Below, piece by piece: positions 41,161 to 51,037 of a stretch of 64,000 nt of DNA. Positions within the stretch are counted from its first letter, which is position 1. The number at the start of each line of letters is the position of its first letter. A model generated the notes under the pieces. It was not told where the DNA came from and ran no database searches. It was given only the letters and a program-made list of their open reading frames with translations. The stretch spans positions 434,001 to 498,000 of the forward strand of contig NC_013799.1 of NCBI RefSeq assembly GCF_000010785.1. Direction: 5' to 3'. A program made the position numbers and the translations under genes. This stretch comes from Hydrogenobacter thermophilus TK-6. GTDB lineage: Bacteria > Aquificota > Aquificia > Aquificales > Aquificaceae.

Positions 41161-42147
41161 ATGGAGTTTCCAAAGCTAAGACCTCGCAGGCTGAGGAGTA
41201 ATGAGAGCATAAGGCGTTTGGTTAGAGAGACCAAGCTGAGTCTTGACGACCTTATATGCCCTGTTTTTGTGCGCTACGGAGAGGGTATTGAAGAAGAAGT
41301 GCCTTCTATGCCGGGAGTTTTCAGATACAGTCCCGACAAAGTGATTGATGAAGTTAAAAAGATAAGGGATTTGGGCATTCCTGCCATAATACTCTTTGGT
41401 ATTCCAGAGCACAAGGACGAGGTTGGATCAGATACATGGAGCAAAGAAGGTATAATCCAGAGGACTGTAAGGCTTATAAAAAAAGAGGTACCAGACATTT
41501 ATGTAATTACGGATGTGTGCTTCTGTGAGTACACCACCCATGGACACTGCGGAGTGCTCAAAAACCACCACGTTGACAACGATGCTACGCTTGAAAATCT
41601 CAAAAAACAAGCTGTATCTCATGCAGAAAGCGGGGCTGATATGCTGGCACCTTCTGGTATGATGGACGGTATGGTAAAAGCTATAAGGAGTGCTTTAGAT
41701 GAGGCTAACTTTTATGAGATTCCCATAATGGCATACTCTGCCAAGTTTGCCTCTGCCTTTTACGGACCCTTCAGAGATGCTGCGCAGTCAGCACCAGCCT
41801 TTGGCGATAGAAGAACTTACCAGATGGACCCGTCCAACGCAAGAGAAGCCTTAAAGGAAGTGCTTTTGGACCTTCAAGAAGGTGCAGACATAGTTATGGT
41901 AAAGCCAGCCCTATCTTACTTGGATATTATTTACCGCGTAAAGGAGGCTACACTGCTTCCAGTATGCGCTTACAATGTGAGCGGTGAGTATTCTATGATA
42001 AAGGCAGCCGGAAAGCTTGGATGGATAGACGAAAGGAAAGTTATGTGGGAGGTGCTAACTTCTATAAAGCGTGCTGGTGCGGATATGATCATCACTTACT
42101 TTGCTAAAGATGTGGCTATTTTAATAAACAGAGGTGAGTTGGCATGA
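41161..42147 (+). CDS. hemB: delta-aminolevulinic acid dehydratase (porphobilinogen synthase)
   Basis: A 328-residue enzyme joining two ALA molecules to porphobilinogen in heme and siroheme synthesis. The zinc-binding Cys set is in [14 protein letters not shown], and the Schiff-base lysines are in [14 protein letters not shown] and [13 protein letters not shown]. It supplies tetrapyrroles for the cobA product made by the sulfate operon. It overlaps miaB by 4 nt. Confidence 0.96.
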   Translation: MEFPKLRPRRLRSNESIRRLVRETKLSLDDLICPVFVRYGEGIEEEVPSMPGVFRYSPDKVIDEVKKIRDLGIPAIILFGIPEHKDEVGSDTWSKEGIIQRTVRLIKKEVPDIYVITDVCFCEYTTHGHCGVLKNHHVDNDATLENLKKQAVSHAESGADMLAPSGMMDGMVKAIRSALDEANFYEIPIMAYSAKFASAFYGPFRDAAQSAPAFGDRRTYQMDPSNAREALKEVLLDLQEGADIVMVKPALSYLDIIYRVKEATLLPVCAYNVSGEYSMIKAAGKLGWIDERKVMWEVLTSIKRAGADMIITYFAKDVAILINRGELA

Positions 42148-43445
42148 AGTATTACATAAAGACTTTTGGCTGTCAGATGAACTTCAACGACAGCGAAAGG
42201 ATAAAGGGGATGCTCCAGACTTTGGGCTATCAAGAAGCAAAAGACTGGCAGGAGGCTGACATAATTCTTATAAACACCTGTACCATCAGAGAAAAGCCAG
42301 ATCAGAAGGTGTTTTCTCATTTAGGTGAGTATAAAAAGCTCAAAGAACAAAATCCAAAGGCTCTCATCGGTGTGTGTGGATGTTTGGCTCAGAGGATGGG
42401 TTTTGAGCTTATTCAAAAGTCGCCAGTGGTGGACATTATGTTTTCAAGCTTTAACATGCATCAGCTTCCAGAGCTCATACAGCAAGCACAGGCTGGATAC
42501 AAAGCGGTTGCCATACTGGAAAACCCACCGGATGATGAGGACAAGCTCTGGGATTATCCTACAGTAAGGGACAATCCTTACTGCGCATATGTGACGGTGA
42601 TGAAAGGATGCGATAAAAACTGCACTTACTGTGTAGTTCCCAAAACGAGGGGAAGGCAGAGGTCAAGAAGTTTGGAGAGCATACTCAAAGAGGTAAGGGA
42701 CCTTGTATCCGATGGTGTAAAAGAAGTGCACCTTCTTGGTCAGAATGTTACCGCTTGGGGCAAAGACATAGGAAAGCACTTTTCGGAACTTTTATACAGA
42801 GTAGCAGAGATAGACGGCGTTGAAAGAATAAGATTCACCACAGGGCATCCTAAGGACCTTGACGAAGGGATAGCTAAGGCAATGGGTGAGATAAAAAAGG
42901 TCTGTGAGCACATACACCTTCCCTTTCAGGCAGGCTCAGACAGGATACTAAAGCTTATGGACAGAGGCTACACTAAGGAGGAGTATCTTGAAAAGATAAG
43001 CATGCTCAAAGAGTATGTGAAAGGCATAACCTTTTCCACTGATGTAATAGTAGGCTTTCCCACAGAGACGGAAGAAGACTTTGAGGAAACTCTTGATATG
43101 CTTAAAAAGGTGAGGTTTGAGCAGGTGTTTTCCTTCAAGTTTTCTCCAAGGCCAGACACACCAGCGTATAGTATGGAAGGACAGGTGCCTGACCAGGTAA
43201 AGACCCAAAGAATGAGCAGACTTTTACAGCTACAAAAGGAGATAATGGGGGAGGTGGCCAAGTCTTACGAAGGCACTATTCAGGAGGTGCTTATTGAAAG
43301 CATAGAACACGGAAATAAATTAATAGGTAGGACCAGAACCAACAGGTGGGTAAGTATGGAAGGTGGTGTGGAAATGCTTGGAAAGGTGGTAAAGGTGAAA
43401 GTAATAAGGTCCTATCCTTTCAACATGGAGTGTGAATTAGTGTAG
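42144..43445 (+). CDS. miaB: tRNA-2-methylthio-N6-dimethylallyladenosine synthase
   Basis: A 433-residue radical SAM methylthiotransferase acting on A37 of tRNAs. It has the N-terminal UPF0004 domain with GCQMN, CTIREK and GCLAQ cysteines, the radical SAM motif Cys-x3-Cys-x2-Cys in [15 protein letters not shown], and a C-terminal TRAM domain. The [11 protein letters not shown] start is typical of MiaB rather than MtaB or RimO. Confidence 0.95.
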   Translation: MKYYIKTFGCQMNFNDSERIKGMLQTLGYQEAKDWQEADIILINTCTIREKPDQKVFSHLGEYKKLKEQNPKALIGVCGCLAQRMGFELIQKSPVVDIMFSSFNMHQLPELIQQAQAGYKAVAILENPPDDEDKLWDYPTVRDNPYCAYVTVMKGCDKNCTYCVVPKTRGRQRSRSLESILKEVRDLVSDGVKEVHLLGQNVTAWGKDIGKHFSELLYRVAEIDGVERIRFTTGHPKDLDEGIAKAMGEIKKVCEHIHLPFQAGSDRILKLMDRGYTKEEYLEKISMLKEYVKGITFSTDVIVGFPTETEEDFEETLDMLKKVRFEQVFSFKFSPRPDTPAYSMEGQVPDQVKTQRMSRLLQLQKEIMGEVAKSYEGTIQEVLIESIEHGNKLIGRTRTNRWVSMEGGVEMLGKVVKVKVIRSYPFNMECELV

Positions 43446-43458
43446 GAGGTAAAAAAAT

Positions 43459-43941
43459 ATGATAGAAATGGTGGTTCATGGAGTTACTTTAGACCCAGTA
43501 TCTCAGATGCCCATAGTGGTGCTAAGAGCCAAAGACAATGAAGAAGTTTTGCTTCCTATATGGATAGGCATATTTGAGGCTGACAGCATAGTAAGGGAGC
43601 TTCAAAAAATTGAACCCCCAAGACCTATGACTTACGAGCTTCTAAAGAGTATTGTTCAACAGATGGGCGGTGTAGTGGAAAAGATAGTGATAACCGACCT
43701 TCGCGACAGCACCTACTACGCAGAGGTGCATATACTACACGGAAGCAATACCCTTATAGTGGACTCAAGACCCAGCGATGCAATAAATCTCGCTTTGAGG
43801 TTTGAAGCACCTATATATGTGGAGCCAGAGGTACTTGAGAAGTCAAAGGTCCCAAAACCGGAAGAGGACGAAGAAAAGCAGCATCTCAGAGAATGGCTTG
43901 AGAATATAAAACCGGAAGATTTTGAAAAAGGATTAAGTTGA
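43459..43941 (+). CDS. bifunctional nuclease (BFN/DUF151) domain protein
   Basis: A 160-residue protein of the BFN family: VLRAKDNEEVLLPIWIGIFEADSI near the start, MTYELLKSIVQQMGGVVEKIVI in the middle, and DSRPSDAINLALRFEAPIYV as the family signature. Nuclease activity has been reported for a few members only. AGGAGGT precedes the ATG. It converges with the next gene with a 9-nt overlap. Confidence 0.9.
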   Translation: MIEMVVHGVTLDPVSQMPIVVLRAKDNEEVLLPIWIGIFEADSIVRELQKIEPPRPMTYELLKSIVQQMGGVVEKIVITDLRDSTYYAEVHILHGSNTLIVDSRPSDAINLALRFEAPIYVEPEVLEKSKVPKPEEDEEKQHLREWLENIKPEDFEKGLS

Positions 43942-44364
43942 AAGTGCCTTCTTTAAACATGCGTACATCACATCAGCCGATGGTGTCCCCACATCTATAA
44001 CTGGCTCTACCATCTTAATTTCTCCGCTCTCTGCCAAATGGTCAAGAAGTATCTTAAAAACTCTTGAAAGCCCTTCCTCAAAACCAATACCTTCTTTAAA
44101 CACATACAGGTCCATATCCTTCCTATAGCCAGCAAGCTGGTAAGGGGAGATGTCTTTGATGGCAATATCAGTCCCGACAGCATACGCACGAGCAGAACTC
44201 AGCGCCGTCTGCTGAGGTAGGTACTCTTTGGCATAGCATTCCATGTCCACATCTTTTAGCTTTTCCTCGTCTGGGATTGCTACCACATAAAGCGCACCTT
44301 CTTCCCTGAAAGTACCATCCTGGTAGTAAGCTCTGAGCTGTATGTAATAAACCCATGACCTCAT
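43933..44364 (-). CDS. hypothetical protein, 143 residues
   Basis: A cytoplasmic alpha/beta protein (MRSWVYYIQLRAYYQDGTFR at the start; VEPVIDVGTPSADVMYACLKKAL at the end). No family recognised. It starts 1 nt after the peptidase gene ends, so the two are probably co-transcribed. Confidence 0.65.
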   Translation of the reverse strand: MRSWVYYIQLRAYYQDGTFREEGALYVVAIPDEEKLKDVDMECYAKEYLPQQTALSSARAYAVGTDIAIKDISPYQLAGYRKDMDLYVFKEGIGFEEGLSRVFKILLDHLAESGEIKMVEPVIDVGTPSADVMYACLKKALST

Positions 44365-44365
44365 G

Positions 44366-45007
44366 CTACGAACCTAAAAATAAGTTATAAAGGAATAATA
44401 TGGGAGGGTATATTATTCTGCCCAGCACACCCGTAAATAGAAGCAGTGTTATGATGAGAAAGCCGTACATCTCAAACCTGTAGAAAAGCTCCCAGTATTT
44501 GATGGAGAAAAAGCTCATGAGCGCTCTTGACCCATCAAGAGGTGGTATAGGTATGGCATTGAAGACAGCCAGCACCACATTTATAAGCACCGATTTGGCA
44601 CAGAATATGGCTAAGGGTAAAACCACCGCGCTTCCCAGAAAGTCAAGGTATCCCGCATCTATAAGTCTGTAAAAAAATCCAGAAAGAAGAGCCAGCAAGA
44701 GATTCATGCCTATACCGGCTGTTGATACGAAAAAAGTGCCCAGCTTGAGGTCTCTGAACCTCAACGGATTTATAGGGACTGGCTTTGCCCAGCCAAAGAG
44801 TATGGGAGACCCAACAAGTATAAACATGGCAGGAAGGATTATTGTACCAAAGAGGTCTATGTGGGGAATGGGGTTTATGGTGAGCCTTCCCGCTTCCTTA
44901 GCGGTGGCATCACCCATCTTATATGCCATCCAACCATGAGCATACTCGTGAAGTATAACAGCCATCATAATAGCAGGTATGGTGATAACAGCCTCTCTTA
45001 AGTCCAT
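44366..45007 (-). CDS. site-2 protease family (M50) membrane metallopeptidase
   Basis: A 213-residue integral membrane zinc protease. The metal motif is HEYAH (20-24) in the first membrane segment, with the third ligand in NAIPIPPLDGSRAL. The short form without PDZ domain is common in bacteria; it cleaves within membranes but the substrate is unknown. On the minus strand TATAAT lies 7 nt before the ATG, without ribosome-binding site. Confidence 0.92.
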   Translation of the reverse strand: MDLREAVITIPAIMMAVILHEYAHGWMAYKMGDATAKEAGRLTINPIPHIDLFGTIILPAMFILVGSPILFGWAKPVPINPLRFRDLKLGTFFVSTAGIGMNLLLALLSGFFYRLIDAGYLDFLGSAVVLPLAIFCAKSVLINVVLAVFNAIPIPPLDGSRALMSFFSIKYWELFYRFEMYGFLIITLLLFTGVLGRIIYPPILFLYNLFLGS

Positions 45008-45047
45008 CTAAGAGATTATAGCAAAATTGCATGTTATAATCTTACTC
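45008..45047. promoter_or_regulatory. divergent leaderless promoter pair (M50 peptidase / fabG)
   Basis: TATAAT (45020-45015, minus) ends 7 nt before the peptidase ATG, and TATAAT (45035-45040, plus) ends 7 nt before the fabG ATG at 45048. The two are mirror images across a 40-nt gap. Confidence 0.65.
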
Positions 45048-45797
45048 ATGTTTTGCATAGATCTCTCGGGGAAAAGAGCGCTTATTACTGGCTCTACGAG
45101 AGGCATAGGTAAATCTATAGCGGAGCATCTTGCTAAAGCAGGGGCAAGCGTGATAATCACAGGCAGAGATAAAGCTAAGGCGGAGGAAGTTGCCAAAGAA
45201 TTAAACCAGAAGTATTCAACGCAAGCTTTTGGTATTGAATTAAGACTTGACGACCCTCAGTCAATAAAGTCCGGATACGAGCAGGTAGAAAAGCTCATAG
45301 AAGGTGTAGACATACTGGTAAACAACGCAGGCATAACAAAGGATAAACTATTTTTGAGAATGTCCTTAGAGGACTGGGAGGAAGTTATAAAGGTAAATCT
45401 CACAGGTACATTTTTTATAACTTCTCTGGCTATAAAGAGTATGCTAAAAAACAGGTGGGGCAGAGTCATTAACATATCCTCTGTAGTAGGTTTTATGGGG
45501 AATGTTGGACAGGTCAATTACTCCTCCACAAAGGCAGGTCTTGTGGGCTTTACCAAAAGCTTAGCCAAAGAGCTTGCCAGCAGAAATATAACGGTTAATG
45601 CAGTGGCACCCGGTTTTATAGAAACGGACATGACGGCTGTTTTATCTGAAGATATAAAGCAGAATTACCTAAAAAACATTCCTCTTGGAAGATTTGGAAA
45701 GCCAGAGGATGTGGCGGGTGCTGTGCTATTTCTGTGCTCATCTCTGGCAGACTACATTACAGGAGAAGTTTTGCACGTAAATGGCGGCATGTACTGA
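45048..45797 (+). CDS. fabG: 3-oxoacyl-ACP reductase
   Basis: A 249-residue short-chain dehydrogenase reducing 3-oxoacyl-ACP with NADPH in fatty-acid synthesis. The cofactor loop is GSTRGIG, NNAGITKD follows, and the catalytic Ser-Tyr-Lys set is in NISSVVG and VNYSSTKAG. The ending GEVLHVNGGMY is typical for FabG. The start at 45048 is chosen because a TATAAT lies 7 nt upstream; an ATG at 45027 would place this box within the gene. Confidence 0.93.
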   Translation: MFCIDLSGKRALITGSTRGIGKSIAEHLAKAGASVIITGRDKAKAEEVAKELNQKYSTQAFGIELRLDDPQSIKSGYEQVEKLIEGVDILVNNAGITKDKLFLRMSLEDWEEVIKVNLTGTFFITSLAIKSMLKNRWGRVINISSVVGFMGNVGQVNYSSTKAGLVGFTKSLAKELASRNITVNAVAPGFIETDMTAVLSEDIKQNYLKNIPLGRFGKPEDVAGAVLFLCSSLADYITGEVLHVNGGMY

Positions 45798-45800
45798 GCT

Positions 45801-47399
45801 ATGAACCTCTTTATAGTAGAATCTCCTACAAAAGCTAAATCCATTGCCAAGTACTTGGGAAATGGTTGGGTGGTTAGGGCTACGCTGGGACACATAAAGG
45901 ACCTACCAGAAAGGGAGCTGGGGGTGGATATAAAAACTCTTGAGCCTAAGTATGTGTGGCTCAAGGGGAAAAAGAAAATAGTGGACGGCATAAAAAAAGC
46001 AGCCAAAAAGGCAAAAAAGATTTATCTGGGAACAGACCCTGACAGGGAGGGAGAAGCCATAGCTTACTTTCTAAAGGAGGAGCTTTTAAAAGTAAACACA
46101 TCCATCTATAGGGCTACCTTTTATGAAATCACCAAGAAAGCCATTACGGAAGCTATTGGAGGGGCAAGCGATATAAACTTAAATCTTGTGAGTGCGCAGT
46201 TTTCAAGAAGGGTGCTTGATAGACTCATAGGTTATAAGCTCTCACCCTTCCTCTGGAGAGACCTTAAAGAAAGGGGGCTTTCTGTGGGAAGGGTGCAATC
46301 CCCCACTCTCAGGCTAATTGTGGAAAGGGAGAGGCAGATACAGAACTTCAAAAGGAAAAAGTATTACTACATAAAAGCGGAATTTGTGGTGGATGGTGTG
46401 GAGTTTTCTGCGGTTTTTAAACAGAGGTTTGAAAAGCCATCCAACGCAGAACCTTTTATGAAGAAGTTAAAAGATGTGATGTTTGTTGTAAAGTCGGTGA
46501 GTAAAGAGATGCAAAAAGAACCACCACCAAAGCCTTTCAATACGGTGAGCCTTCAAGCGGAGGCAAGCAAAATTTTAGGTATAAGTGTTGATAAAGTGCA
46601 GAAGATGGCTCAAAAACTCTACGAGGAGGGCTTGATCACTTACCCAAGGACTGACAGCTACAGAATGAATAAGGAGAAAGCTCAGGAGTTTATGAAGTAC
46701 ATAGAGAGGACTTATGGGAAAGATTATGTGGGAAGGCTCAGAAAATACAAAGAGAAGGCACTAGCTTGGGGAGCCCACGAGTGTATAAGACCCACAAGCT
46801 TAGACAAAAAGCCAGAGAGTGTTCTGGAGCTAAAGCTCTGGAGCTTGATAAGCTCAAGGGCTCTTGCCAGTCTTTCTTCCGATGCCATAAGGGAAAAGTT
46901 TTTTGTAGTTCTCCTTGCTTTATCTGACCATACGCTTGAGTTTACCGCTGAGGGTTCAAAACTCGTCTTTGATGGATGGACAAGGATATATCCAAAAGAG
47001 GTAAAAGACAGAGCGCTTCCCCATCTTGAGGAGGGGCAGGTCATAAAGCCCAAAAGGATATATATTGAAGAGGTGGAGGTGCCTCCGCCTCCCAGATACA
47101 CAGAAGGCAGTCTTGTGAGAACCTTGGAAAATCTCGGTATAGGAAGACCATCTACTTATGCAACAATAATAAAGACTTTAAAAGACAGAGGCTATGTAGT
47201 TCTGGAGAAGGGCTATCTAAAGCCTACCGAGATGGCCTTTAAGGTGGTGGACTACCTTATGGAAAAATTCCCTAATCTTATGGATTATGGTTTTACCAAA
47301 TACATGGAAGATAACCTGGATGCTGTTGAGGAGGGCAAAAAGGACTGGAAGGAAGTAGTGAGGGAGTCTTACAGGAGGGTGCTCAATGCTAAGGAGTAA
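45801..47399 (+). CDS. topA: DNA topoisomerase I
   Basis: A 532-residue type IA topoisomerase. The Toprim motifs are IVESPTKAKSIAKYL and GTDPDREGEAIA, and the active-site Tyr is in GLITYPRTDS. The C-terminal zinc ribbons of the E. coli enzyme are absent, giving a short form. It relaxes negatively supercoiled DNA. It follows fabG after 3 nt and overlaps the next gene by 14 nt. Confidence 0.95.
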   Translation: MNLFIVESPTKAKSIAKYLGNGWVVRATLGHIKDLPERELGVDIKTLEPKYVWLKGKKKIVDGIKKAAKKAKKIYLGTDPDREGEAIAYFLKEELLKVNTSIYRATFYEITKKAITEAIGGASDINLNLVSAQFSRRVLDRLIGYKLSPFLWRDLKERGLSVGRVQSPTLRLIVERERQIQNFKRKKYYYIKAEFVVDGVEFSAVFKQRFEKPSNAEPFMKKLKDVMFVVKSVSKEMQKEPPPKPFNTVSLQAEASKILGISVDKVQKMAQKLYEEGLITYPRTDSYRMNKEKAQEFMKYIERTYGKDYVGRLRKYKEKALAWGAHECIRPTSLDKKPESVLELKLWSLISSRALASLSSDAIREKFFVVLLALSDHTLEFTAEGSKLVFDGWTRIYPKEVKDRALPHLEEGQVIKPKRIYIEEVEVPPPPRYTEGSLVRTLENLGIGRPSTYATIIKTLKDRGYVVLEKGYLKPTEMAFKVVDYLMEKFPNLMDYGFTKYMEDNLDAVEEGKKDWKEVVRESYRRVLNAKE

Positions 47400-48381
47400 G
47401 TTCCGAGGGACACTGCTGGGGGCTGCATTAGGTGATGCCATAGGCAAATGTGTAGAGGATATCACAAAAGAAGAAGTTTATGACTTTTACGGCTCAAGGG
47501 TAGAAGGCTTTGTGGAACCTCATCCCCTCAGTCCATCCTATGGCTCTCATCCAGAGGAAATATCTGACGAGACTAAGATAACTTTGATCCTTCTTGAGAG
47601 CGTTGTGGACAAAAAAGCCATAGATCCGCAGGATTTTTACAAAAGGCTCATCCTCTGGAGGGAAGATGAAAAGAGCCACAGGTATCCAGACCCTGCACTG
47701 CTTACCGCTCTTGACCTTCTCTCCTCTGGTATATCTCTTGAGGAAGCTGGTTTTTCCTCAGCTTCCGTTGAGGGCATCCTCAGGTGTATAGTGGTAGGCC
47801 TCTTTCACTTTTACAACCCTCTTTTGGCTTCCGAAGGGGCAAGGCTGGTTTCTATTATGACCCACAGAAGTCCGGAGGTGTACGATGCGTCAGCAGTGCT
47901 TGCTGTTATGATATCTAATCTTATAAGAGATGCTTACCATCTTGATAACTTGGACGAAAGAGTCAAACTTTTGGAAGAACTTAAGCTTTTTGTAAAACAC
48001 GACAGACACAAAACTTACCTGGACAGGGTAGCTGAGCTTCTCCAAGAGGGCGCGGATTTGGAGAGAGCAATAAATACGCTGGGCAATTCCACATATGTCT
48101 TTGAGTCCTTGCCTCTTTCTCTCTTTATATTCCTCTCTAACATAGATGAGCCTATGAAGGCTCTTTGGGATGCGGTAAATTCATACGGAGATTTTGGAGG
48201 GGATACGGATGCCATAGGATACTTGGTAGGTGCTTACTTGGGTGCCTACCTGGGACAGGAGATATTTCCCCTTGACCTTGTTGAAAACTTGGAGAATTCT
48301 GGTTATTATATTTCTTTAGCCGATAAGCTTTATCATGTGGTAGAAGAACACATAGAAAGGAGGTTGCAAGATGCCCTATAA
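47386..48381 (+). CDS. ADP-ribosylglycohydrolase family protein
   Basis: A 331-residue helical protein with the family's FRGTLLGAALGDAIG start, a first metal site around SDETKITLILLE and a second at YGDFGGDTDAIGYLVGAYLGA. These bind two magnesium ions in DraG-type enzymes that remove ADP-ribose from proteins or small molecules. The first site has DETK in place of the common TDDT, so activity is less sure. It overlaps hfq by 11 nt. Confidence 0.86.
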   Translation: MLRSKFRGTLLGAALGDAIGKCVEDITKEEVYDFYGSRVEGFVEPHPLSPSYGSHPEEISDETKITLILLESVVDKKAIDPQDFYKRLILWREDEKSHRYPDPALLTALDLLSSGISLEEAGFSSASVEGILRCIVVGLFHFYNPLLASEGARLVSIMTHRSPEVYDASAVLAVMISNLIRDAYHLDNLDERVKLLEELKLFVKHDRHKTYLDRVAELLQEGADLERAINTLGNSTYVFESLPLSLFIFLSNIDEPMKALWDAVNSYGDFGGDTDAIGYLVGAYLGAYLGQEIFPLDLVENLENSGYYISLADKLYHVVEEHIERRLQDAL

Positions 48382-48613
48382 GCTACAGGAGAGCTTTCTA
48401 AACACAGCAAGGAAGAGAAGGGTCAAGGTGACCATATATTTGGTGAATGGCGTCAGGCTTCAGGGAAGGGTAAGATCCTTTGACCTTTACACCATACTTA
48501 TAGAGGACGGTCGGCAGCAGACGCTGGTTTATAAGCACGCCATAACTACCATAATACCTGCTGAAAAGCTTGAGATTGAATTTGAGGAGGAAGGAGTGCC
48601 GGGGGCTGTGTAA
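48371..48613 (+). CDS. hfq: RNA chaperone Hfq
   Basis: An 80-residue Sm-like protein that forms a hexamer and pairs small RNAs with messages. Sm1 is VTIYLVNGVRLQGRVRSFDLYTILI and Sm2 is LVYKHAITTIIP (the family YKHA motif). QESFLN at the start contributes to the uridine-binding site. AGGAGGTTGC lies before the ATG. It ends in an acidic tail. Confidence 0.96.
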   Translation: MPYKLQESFLNTARKRRVKVTIYLVNGVRLQGRVRSFDLYTILIEDGRQQTLVYKHAITTIIPAEKLEIEFEEEGVPGAV

Positions 48614-48619
48614 AGCCCC
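48602..48619 (+). terminator. weak terminator-like hairpin at the end of hfq
   Basis: GGGGCT (48602-48607) and AGCCCC (48614-48619) enclose a 6-nt loop that contains the hfq stop codon. Only CCCTTTC follows, so the U tract is poor. Confidence 0.35.
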
Positions 48620-48625
48620 TCCCTT

Positions 48626-48958
48626 TCAAAACATACCGGGAGGCTTACCCTTTGAAACTACTAGCCTCTCTACAGGTTGGTCATTTTTTAGATGGTTGTT
48701 TACTATCTCTTCCACATCCTCAGGTCTTACATTTCCATACCACACACCGTCGGGATACACCACCATAGTGGGTCCCATACCGCACGGACCTAAACAGCCA
48801 GTTGGTGTTATCACCACGCTCATGAAAAGCTCAGGGTCCATCTGTAGCTTCTCCATAAACTTCTGATATATGTCTCTGCTTCCCTTCTCGGCGCACGACC
48901 CCATGGGATGACCGGGAGGTCTCTGGTTTACGCATATAAAGAGATGCTTGAAGTTCAT
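48626..48958 (-). CDS. thioredoxin-like [2Fe-2S] ferredoxin
   Basis: A 110-residue protein with the thioredoxin-like fold of Aquifex ferredoxin and the NuoE-related family. The cluster ligands are Cys9 (HLFICVNQRP), Cys22 (GSCAEKG), and the pair in PTGCLGPCGMGP. It carries one [2Fe-2S] cluster; its partner is unknown. An AAGGAGGT ribosome-binding site precedes the ATG. Confidence 0.94.
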   Translation of the reverse strand: MNFKHLFICVNQRPPGHPMGSCAEKGSRDIYQKFMEKLQMDPELFMSVVITPTGCLGPCGMGPTMVVYPDGVWYGNVRPEDVEEIVNNHLKNDQPVERLVVSKGKPPGMF

Positions 48959-49025
48959 TGCTTACCTCCTTGAGAGTTTTGGAAGTATTTTAGCAGAAGG
49001 CAGGGAAAAGATATTATGAGACATA

Positions 49026-50999
49026 TCATCCAATTGGCTCCAGAAAATCAGTGTGTATGGTCTTTACTTTATCACCAAAATCCACCGTAGCTCTTTCCTC
49101 TTCCAAAGCTATAACTTTACCTTTACCAAACACCCTGTGTATTACCATGTCCCCTACCTTTAGGTTATTGCGCTTTAGCTCTAATGAATAAGTGGTTTTC
49201 TTTACCTTGAAAGAAGAAAGGTCCAGATGCTCCTTTGGTATGTCCGAAAGAAACCTGCTGGGTTTGCTGTTTTTGTCTCTGGTGTAAGTCATGTAAAGCA
49301 TATCCTTAGCTCTTGTTATGGCAACATAGAAAAGTCTTCTCTCCTCTTCCAGCTCCTGAATATCCTCTTTACTTTTTTCGTGGGGAAGTATGCCTTCTTC
49401 AAGTCTTGGTAAAAACACAACAGGAAACTCAAGCCCTTTACTGGCGTGTATAGTCATAATGTTTACAGCTTGGGCTGTCTCTTCTTCTTGACTTATAAGC
49501 ATCACCTCCTCAAGCACCTCCAAAACCGAAGCACCTTCCTTTTTCTTCTCCTCCAAAAATCTGAAAAGCTCTTTGATATTCTCCTCCCTTTCCTTGTAAT
49601 CCTTTTGGTACTTTACCTGCATGTAATTTAAGTAGCCTACATGCTCCAAAATTTCCCAAAGAGCGGTGGGGTATTCGTCTATACTTTGCTTTAGCTTTAT
49701 AAGGTTTCTGATAAGATGGTACAATCTTTTGGATTTCTCCTCTGACATATGCTTTATGGCAAGTATGGAAGATGCTATCCAATCTCCCTGATGGAATCTC
49801 TTTATTATGGCAAATGTCCTCTCTCCTATCTGCACGTTTTCCAAGCATCTTTTGAAAGATAGCTCGTCTGAGGGGTTTACCATCAGCTTTAAAAAGGCAA
49901 GCACATCCTTTATCTCAGCTCTTTCAAAGAATTTTACAGATCCCACAATTTTGTAGGGTATCCTGGCGTTGAAAAATGTTCTCTCAAAAATGTCTGTAAG
50001 GTAAAGAGCTCTTACAAGAATTGCTATATCCTGGGGCTTATAGCGGCTGAGAAGCCTCTTTATCTCACGTGCTATCCACAAAGACTCTTCAAGGGGATCT
50101 GAGAAGCGCCTCACAACAGGTTTTTCTTCACCGTCTCTGACTGGCTTAAGCACTGGAGTTAGGCTCTTCCACTGGGCTTTTGAGGCAGAAAGGACTGCAT
50201 TGGCAACTGCAATAATGTGCGCTTTAGAACGGTAGTTATACTCAAGCTTTATAATGTCAGGTTTAAAATCCTCCACAAATTTTAGCATGTTGTCTGGTCT
50301 TGCATACCTCCACTCGTATATGCATTGATTTGGGTCTCCTACCACACAGATGTTTTCTTTTGCCAGAAGTTTTACCATTTCGTACTGTATTATGTTGGTG
50401 TCCTGAAACTCATCTACCATAACAAATTCAAAAAAATCTCTCCATCCATCACTATAATTTTTAAGAAGCTGGTAAGTTTTAAAGAGAAGTTCAGAAAAGT
50501 CAAGGAAGTTTCTTGACTTTAGGACAGAGGAGTACTGTCTGTATACCTCCTCTAAGGTGCTATCTTCTGGCTCTCTGAGGCTTTCGCGCCTTGATGTTAT
50601 ATAGTTGTTTGCCACTTCAAGCATATCTTTACTTAAGTTCATCCGCCTTAGGACCTCTTTGAGTATCTTCTTCCTGTCATCTTCGTCAATTATGCTAAAA
50701 GATGGGTCTATCCCCATCTTATATCCTTCCTGTCTTAGGATCTTCAAGGCTATAGAGTGAAATGTACCTGCCCAAGGTACCTCCTTGTTGGTAAGTTTAA
50801 CTATCCTCTCCCTTATCTCCCTTGCCGCTTTGTTGGTAAAAGTAAGGATGAGTATCCTGTCCTGCCTTAGTCCTCTTTTGACAACTAAGTGTTCCAGCTT
50901 GTAGGTGAGAGTTTTTGTCTTGCCAGAACCTGCACCTGCCACTATCAAAAGTGGCTTGCCAAAATGTTTAACTGCTCTCTCTTGTGATGGATTTAGCAT
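49026..50999 (-). CDS. pcrA: UvrD/PcrA/Rep-type DNA helicase
   Basis: A 657-residue superfamily 1A 3'-5' helicase. Motifs: NPSQERAVKHFGKPLLIVAGAGSGKT (Q motif and Walker A), TFTNKAAREI, DEFQDTN (Walker B), GDPNQCIYEWRYA, TIHASKGLEF and VAITRAKDMLYM. The C-terminal GDMVIHRVFGKGKVIALE is the Tudor-like region seen in PcrA. The start codon ATG lies exactly at the edge of IS copy 2, and its only Shine-Dalgarno, AAGGAGG, is inside the IS end, in a hairpin. Confidence 0.94.
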   Translation of the reverse strand: MLNPSQERAVKHFGKPLLIVAGAGSGKTKTLTYKLEHLVVKRGLRQDRILILTFTNKAAREIRERIVKLTNKEVPWAGTFHSIALKILRQEGYKMGIDPSFSIIDEDDRKKILKEVLRRMNLSKDMLEVANNYITSRRESLREPEDSTLEEVYRQYSSVLKSRNFLDFSELLFKTYQLLKNYSDGWRDFFEFVMVDEFQDTNIIQYEMVKLLAKENICVVGDPNQCIYEWRYARPDNMLKFVEDFKPDIIKLEYNYRSKAHIIAVANAVLSASKAQWKSLTPVLKPVRDGEEKPVVRRFSDPLEESLWIAREIKRLLSRYKPQDIAILVRALYLTDIFERTFFNARIPYKIVGSVKFFERAEIKDVLAFLKLMVNPSDELSFKRCLENVQIGERTFAIIKRFHQGDWIASSILAIKHMSEEKSKRLYHLIRNLIKLKQSIDEYPTALWEILEHVGYLNYMQVKYQKDYKEREENIKELFRFLEEKKKEGASVLEVLEEVMLISQEEETAQAVNIMTIHASKGLEFPVVFLPRLEEGILPHEKSKEDIQELEEERRLFYVAITRAKDMLYMTYTRDKNSKPSRFLSDIPKEHLDLSSFKVKKTTYSLELKRNNLKVGDMVIHRVFGKGKVIALEEERATVDFGDKVKTIHTDFLEPIG

Positions 51000-51003
51000 A
51001 GTT

Positions 51004-51037
51004 CCTCCTTCTACAGATTCAAACTTACAGAAGGAGG
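51004..51037 (-). promoter_or_regulatory. IS end hairpin that contains the pcrA Shine-Dalgarno
   Basis: CCTCCTTCT (51004-51012) pairs exactly with AGAAGGAGG (51029-51037) around a 16-nt loop. On the minus strand the 3' arm is AGAAGGAGG, followed by AACT and the pcrA ATG at 50999, so the ribosome-binding site is the 3' arm of the hairpin. The tnpB stop codon (51011-51013) also lies in it. Confidence 0.7.
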
